Shown here: positions 41,979 through 44,334 of the stretch, piece by piece
Layout: each line of letters begins with the position of its first letter
How positions within the stretch are numbered: position 1 is the stretch's first letter
Source: Deltaproteobacteria bacterium
Lineage (GTDB): Bacteria; Myxococcota_A; UBA796; CAJQPC01
Reading direction: 5' to 3'
Length of the DNA: 44,334 bases
Assembly (NCBI GenBank): GCA_016717595.1
Contig: JADKFE010000057.1
Location: 1-44,334, forward strand
Notes under the pieces: model-generated
The model's database searches: none
Told to the model about the DNA's origin: nothing
The model's input: only the letters and a program-made list of their open reading frames with translations
Program-made: the position numbers and the translations under genes

Positions 41979-42754
41979 TGTTTTTTGTGCTCATCACCTT
42001 GGGCTGCGGCGGAGAGACGCCCACCGTGGCCACCGTCGCCCAAGCGGAGCCCGTCGCCTCCGTCGAGCCCGTTGAGCCCGTCGCGCCGATCCCGCCGCCC
42101 CCCGAGGAGAAGATGCCCACCCTACGCCCGCCGCCGCCCGGCTTCGTCGCCTTGTTGGACGTGATCCCCAACCTCGGCCTAGAGATTCGGTACCACACCG
42201 AGAACAACTTCACCGGGGCGCCGGTGCCGGGCTACGCCGCGCCGGGGGCCTGGCTCTTGGTGGAGGCCGCCGAGGCCTTGGCTCGGGTGCAGGCCTCTTT
42301 GGCGCCGGAGGGCCTCGGGCTCTACGTCTACGACGCCTATCGCCCGGCCCGGGGCACGAAGGCGTTTGTCGCCTGGGCGGCGCGCACGGGCCAGATTCAC
42401 CTGGTGGACGGCGGCTACATCGCCCGGCGCAGCGGTCACAACCAAGGCGACACCATCGATCTCTCCCTCTGCACCTTGAGCACGGGCCAACCCGTAGACA
42501 TGGGCACCGACTGGGATCTCCTCGACGCCCGCAGCCACACCAAGAACGCCACGGGGGAGGCGCTCAAGAACCGCCTGCGGCTGCGCGACGCCATGTCGGC
42601 CCAAGGCTTCCACCCCTACAGCAAGGAGTGGTGGCACTTCTCGATGGACCTCCCCGGGCTCAAACACCGCGACGTGCCCTATGGCGCCGAGGAGCTCGAC
42701 GAGGGCGCGTGGAGCCCGCCGCCGGGCTGGGATCAGCCGGGCTGGACGCCGTGA
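41978..42754 (+). CDS. VanX-type D-Ala-D-Ala dipeptidase (M15D) lipoprotein
   Basis: About 258 residues. The ATG at 41978 shares its A with the preceding TGA stop, so translation is coupled; the first residues (MFFVLITLGCGG) form a short lipoprotein signal. A Pro-rich tether leads to the peptidase: YDAYRPARGTKAF, SGHNQGDTIDLSL (SxHxxGxxxD zinc site) and KEWWHFSM (Glu and His). The MGTDWDLLDARSH segment also fits M15D. The family splits D-Ala-D-Ala; in enterococci this supports vancomycin resistance, but here the enzyme is exported, so peptidoglycan recycling or lysis in the periplasm is more likely. No vanA/vanH partners are near. Confidence 0.92.
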   Translation: MFFVLITLGCGGETPTVATVAQAEPVASVEPVEPVAPIPPPPEEKMPTLRPPPPGFVALLDVIPNLGLEIRYHTENNFTGAPVPGYAAPGAWLLVEAAEALARVQASLAPEGLGLYVYDAYRPARGTKAFVAWAARTGQIHLVDGGYIARRSGHNQGDTIDLSLCTLSTGQPVDMGTDWDLLDARSHTKNATGEALKNRLRLRDAMSAQGFHPYSKEWWHFSMDLPGLKHRDVPYGAEELDEGAWSPPPGWDQPGWTP

Positions 42755-42758
42755 TGGT

Positions 42759-43565
42759 TCAGGCCATCGAGCCGACGTAGTCCGCGGCGAGCTGGTCAAT
42801 CTCGGCGTCGGCGGGGTGAAAGTTTGGGCGAAACCAGCTCAACAGCCGCCGCCCGACGAGGCCCGACACGCCCCACCAGAAGGCACGAATGCGAGCGTGC
42901 GCCGTAGACTCGACCTCAGCCGGCGGGCGCTCGGTCTCTTGGCGCAGGAGGTGTCGGGTGCCGACGGCCCAGAAGCCCAACAGCGTCGTGAGCGCCACGA
43001 CCATGCCCACCGCCCGCACGAGGTAACGCCCATCGACGGCCTCAAAGACGTCAAAGGCGACGTGGCGGTGCTCGATCTCCTCCGCCGCGTGCCAGCGCAG
43101 CAGCCGCCGCATCTCGGGGTGGGTCGGCTCCAGAAGCTCTGTGCCCAGGGCCAGCTCACCGAAGATCGCGGTGAGGTGCTCCAAGGCCGCCGTCGCCGCC
43201 AGGCGCAACGACGGCGGGCAGCGCGGCTCGATGACCTCGTAGGCCAGGCGCTCGTACCAGTCCAGATACGACCGGATCTCAAAACCTTGGGCCTCCAAGA
43301 CGGCGAAGGCCTGGAGGTGGGCGCGCTGGTGCTGGGCCTCTTGGGCCACAAACGCCATCGCGGCGGCCTTCAGCGCGGGATCCTGCACCCGGTCCAGATA
43401 AAATCGCACACTACGAATAAAGAATCGCTCCCCGGCGGGGAAGACGAAGTTGAGCCCGTTCGTCAGGTGCGTCGCCAAGACGCTCCCGCCGTTGTACCAG
43501 CGCGGGAGCGTCGAGAGGTCGAAGTGTGGAGCGCGCACGACGGGGAGCGGCGGGGCAGGGCGCAT
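42759..43565 (-). CDS. Ferritin-like metal-dependent hydrolase (PF10118-type)
   Basis: About 268 residues from the ATG at 43563-43565; a GTG three codons earlier is also possible. The helical core carries carboxylate/His motifs typical of a di-metal ferritin-like site: AQEAQHQRAHLQAF, AALEHLTAIFGE and WHAAEEIEHRHVAFDVF. This matches the family usually called 'metal-dependent hydrolase' (PF10118), whose substrates are unknown. A hydrophobic segment (YLVRAVGMVVALTTLLGFWAVG) follows, so part may sit in the membrane. It converges on the VanX-type gene with only four bases between stop codons and lies downstream of the GST gene on the same strand with about 50 bases between. Confidence 0.82.
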   Translation of the reverse strand: MRPAPPLPVVRAPHFDLSTLPRWYNGGSVLATHLTNGLNFVFPAGERFFIRSVRFYLDRVQDPALKAAAMAFVAQEAQHQRAHLQAFAVLEAQGFEIRSYLDWYERLAYEVIEPRCPPSLRLAATAALEHLTAIFGELALGTELLEPTHPEMRRLLRWHAAEEIEHRHVAFDVFEAVDGRYLVRAVGMVVALTTLLGFWAVGTRHLLRQETERPPAEVESTAHARIRAFWWGVSGLVGRRLLSWFRPNFHPADAEIDQLAADYVGSMA

Positions 43566-43618
43566 CGGCCACACTCGTTTTGGAGGGTGGCCTCAATTGT
43601 ACCCTGCGACCCGGGGGC

Positions 43619-44308
43619 TCAGGTGAGGTGAGGGGACGACGGCGGGTCGCTGGTGAGCCAGTGCGGCGGGAAGGTCTCCAGGTAGCCGGGCAGGGCCTCA
43701 ATCTTCGCCGCCCAAGGAATGAGGTTCGGCCAGCGGGCGCCGAAGGGCAACAGCCCCAGCTCAAAGTTGGCGGCGGCGGGGCGGGTGGCGGCGCGCTGCA
43801 AGAAGTGCAGCCCACAGAACCACACGATGTCCGCGGCGCTGAGCGTCCCGCCGACGATGAAGCCGTCCTTCACGGCGGCGTTGAGGGCGTCGAGCTCGGC
43901 GTAGACGGCGGGGAGGCCGTCCCGAATCGCCTGGGCCTGGGCCTCGGACTGCCCAAACAGCAGCGGCCGGGCGACCACCGAGAACGTCGGGTCACCGTGG
44001 CCGACGTACTCCAGACAGCTCCGCCACACGAGGCCGGTCTCGGCGGGGCTCAGGCCAAAGAGCGGCGGCGAGGGGAACTCCCGGTTGAGGTAGGCGAGGA
44101 TCGCCAAGCTCTCGTTGAGCACAAACTCGCCGTTCTTCAGCACCGGCACCTTGCCCCGAGGGTTCAGCGCCAAAAACTCCGGCGTGCGGGTCTCGCGGTT
44201 GGAGAACGAGAGCAGGTGGCTCTCATAGGGGACACCCTTCGCGGCCAGGCCGAGCAGCACACGCCAAGCGGGGGTGCTGCCGCTGCCCCAGAACACTTCG
44301 ATCGACAT
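43619..44308 (-). CDS. Glutathione S-transferase
   Basis: The 229-residue protein has an N-terminal thioredoxin-like domain with GSGSTPAWRVLLGLAAKGVP, where the Ser near residue 9-11 is the likely glutathione-activating residue, followed by NPRGKVPVLKNGEFVLNESLAILAYL, which contains the conserved cis-Pro (VPVL) and the ES glutathione-binding motif. The C-terminal helical domain covers about 90-215 (LSAADIVWFCGLHFLQRA). It should join glutathione to electrophiles or act as an isomerase in the cytoplasm. The ATG at 44306-44308 has AGGAG five to six bases upstream. The only sequence beyond it is 26 bases to the window end, so its promoter is mostly outside. Confidence 0.93.
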   Translation of the reverse strand: MSIEVFWGSGSTPAWRVLLGLAAKGVPYESHLLSFSNRETRTPEFLALNPRGKVPVLKNGEFVLNESLAILAYLNREFPSPPLFGLSPAETGLVWRSCLEYVGHGDPTFSVVARPLLFGQSEAQAQAIRDGLPAVYAELDALNAAVKDGFIVGGTLSAADIVWFCGLHFLQRAATRPAAANFELGLLPFGARWPNLIPWAAKIEALPGYLETFPPHWLTSDPPSSPHLT

Positions 44309-44334
44309 AGAGGCTCCTGCGCGACGGCGTTTGT

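Noticed and set aside
41978..42754. Vancomycin resistance gene cluster
   Set aside because: Only the VanX-type peptidase is present; no VanA/VanH or VanRS partners, and the protein is predicted to be exported.
1..44334. Mobile element, prophage, CRISPR array or tRNA/rRNA genes
   Set aside because: No integrase, transposase, spaced direct repeats or clover-leaf-like sequence was recognised in the intergenic spaces. A covariance-model scan would be decisive.

Overview
The window is a very GC-rich, gene-dense stretch of chromosome from a Gram-negative (diderm) bacterium. The best guess is the Myxococcota/deltaproteobacterial side of the tree. Supporting signs are an LptF/LptG lipopolysaccharide-export permease pair, outer-membrane beta-barrel proteins, many short lipoproteins, a CarD-type transcription factor, a TPR-bearing Ser/Thr protein kinase, FHA- and cNMP-domain signalling proteins, and frequent GTG starts. 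No rRNA, tRNA, CRISPR, integrase, transposase or phage gene was seen. No gap between genes exceeds 300 bases; the largest, of roughly 200 bases, are the divergent spacers at 12632-12828 and 19845-20022.

Layout. (1) 1-5438, minus strand: a tightly spaced run of an outer-membrane beta-barrel protein, dapA, dapB, a polytopic membrane protein and a phospholipase-D-like protein cut by the window edge. (2) 5543-10414, plus: a small membrane protein, a bacterial pentameric ligand-gated ion channel, and cobalamin-dependent methionine synthase metH. (3) 10443-12631, minus: carD and cysS. (4) 12829-14810, plus: lptF-lptG. (5) 14817-16677: a two-gene minus unit (small protein and lipoprotein) and a divergent cyclophilin lipoprotein. 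(6) 16749-19844, minus: a 1031-residue protein with Ig-like repeats and a C-terminal beta-barrel. (7) 20023-31217: a signalling and secretion region with a TerB-like protein, a kinase-TolB-TPR protein, a TPR lipoprotein pair on the other strand, a lipoprotein, and an apparent operon of cNMP-binding methyltransferase, lipoprotein, secreted PPC-like protein and TerB/FHA/ABC exporter. (8) 31238-34054, minus: two adjacent paralogous arylsulfotransferase-like lipoproteins. (9) 34143-40314: B12-binding radical SAM protein, Wzc-like BY-kinase, and a divergent O-antigen ligase/polymerase fused to TPRs, i.e. surface polysaccharide functions. (10) 40350-42754, plus: a cell-wall trio of M23 peptidase, N-formylglutamate-amidohydrolase-like protein and VanX-type dipeptidase. 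(11) 42759-44308, minus: a ferritin-like metal-dependent hydrolase and a glutathione S-transferase.

Two cross-cutting observations matter for any user. First, five genes (the ion channel, metH, both arylsulfotransferases and the O-antigen ligase) are each broken by what looks like one missing or extra base, mostly in a short mononucleotide run, while both sides keep intact family motifs. This looks more like residual indel errors in the assembly than five true pseudogenes. I give each gene as one CDS spanning the break. Second, several convergent gene ends overlap hairpins or perfect palindromes that probably act as two-way terminators.

The most novel candidates are the cNMP-methyltransferase/lipoprotein/PPC/FHA-ABC exporter operon (25924-31217), the stalk-then-barrel surface protein (16749-19844), and the ligand-gated channel whose M2 helix starts like that of animal glycine/GABA receptors.
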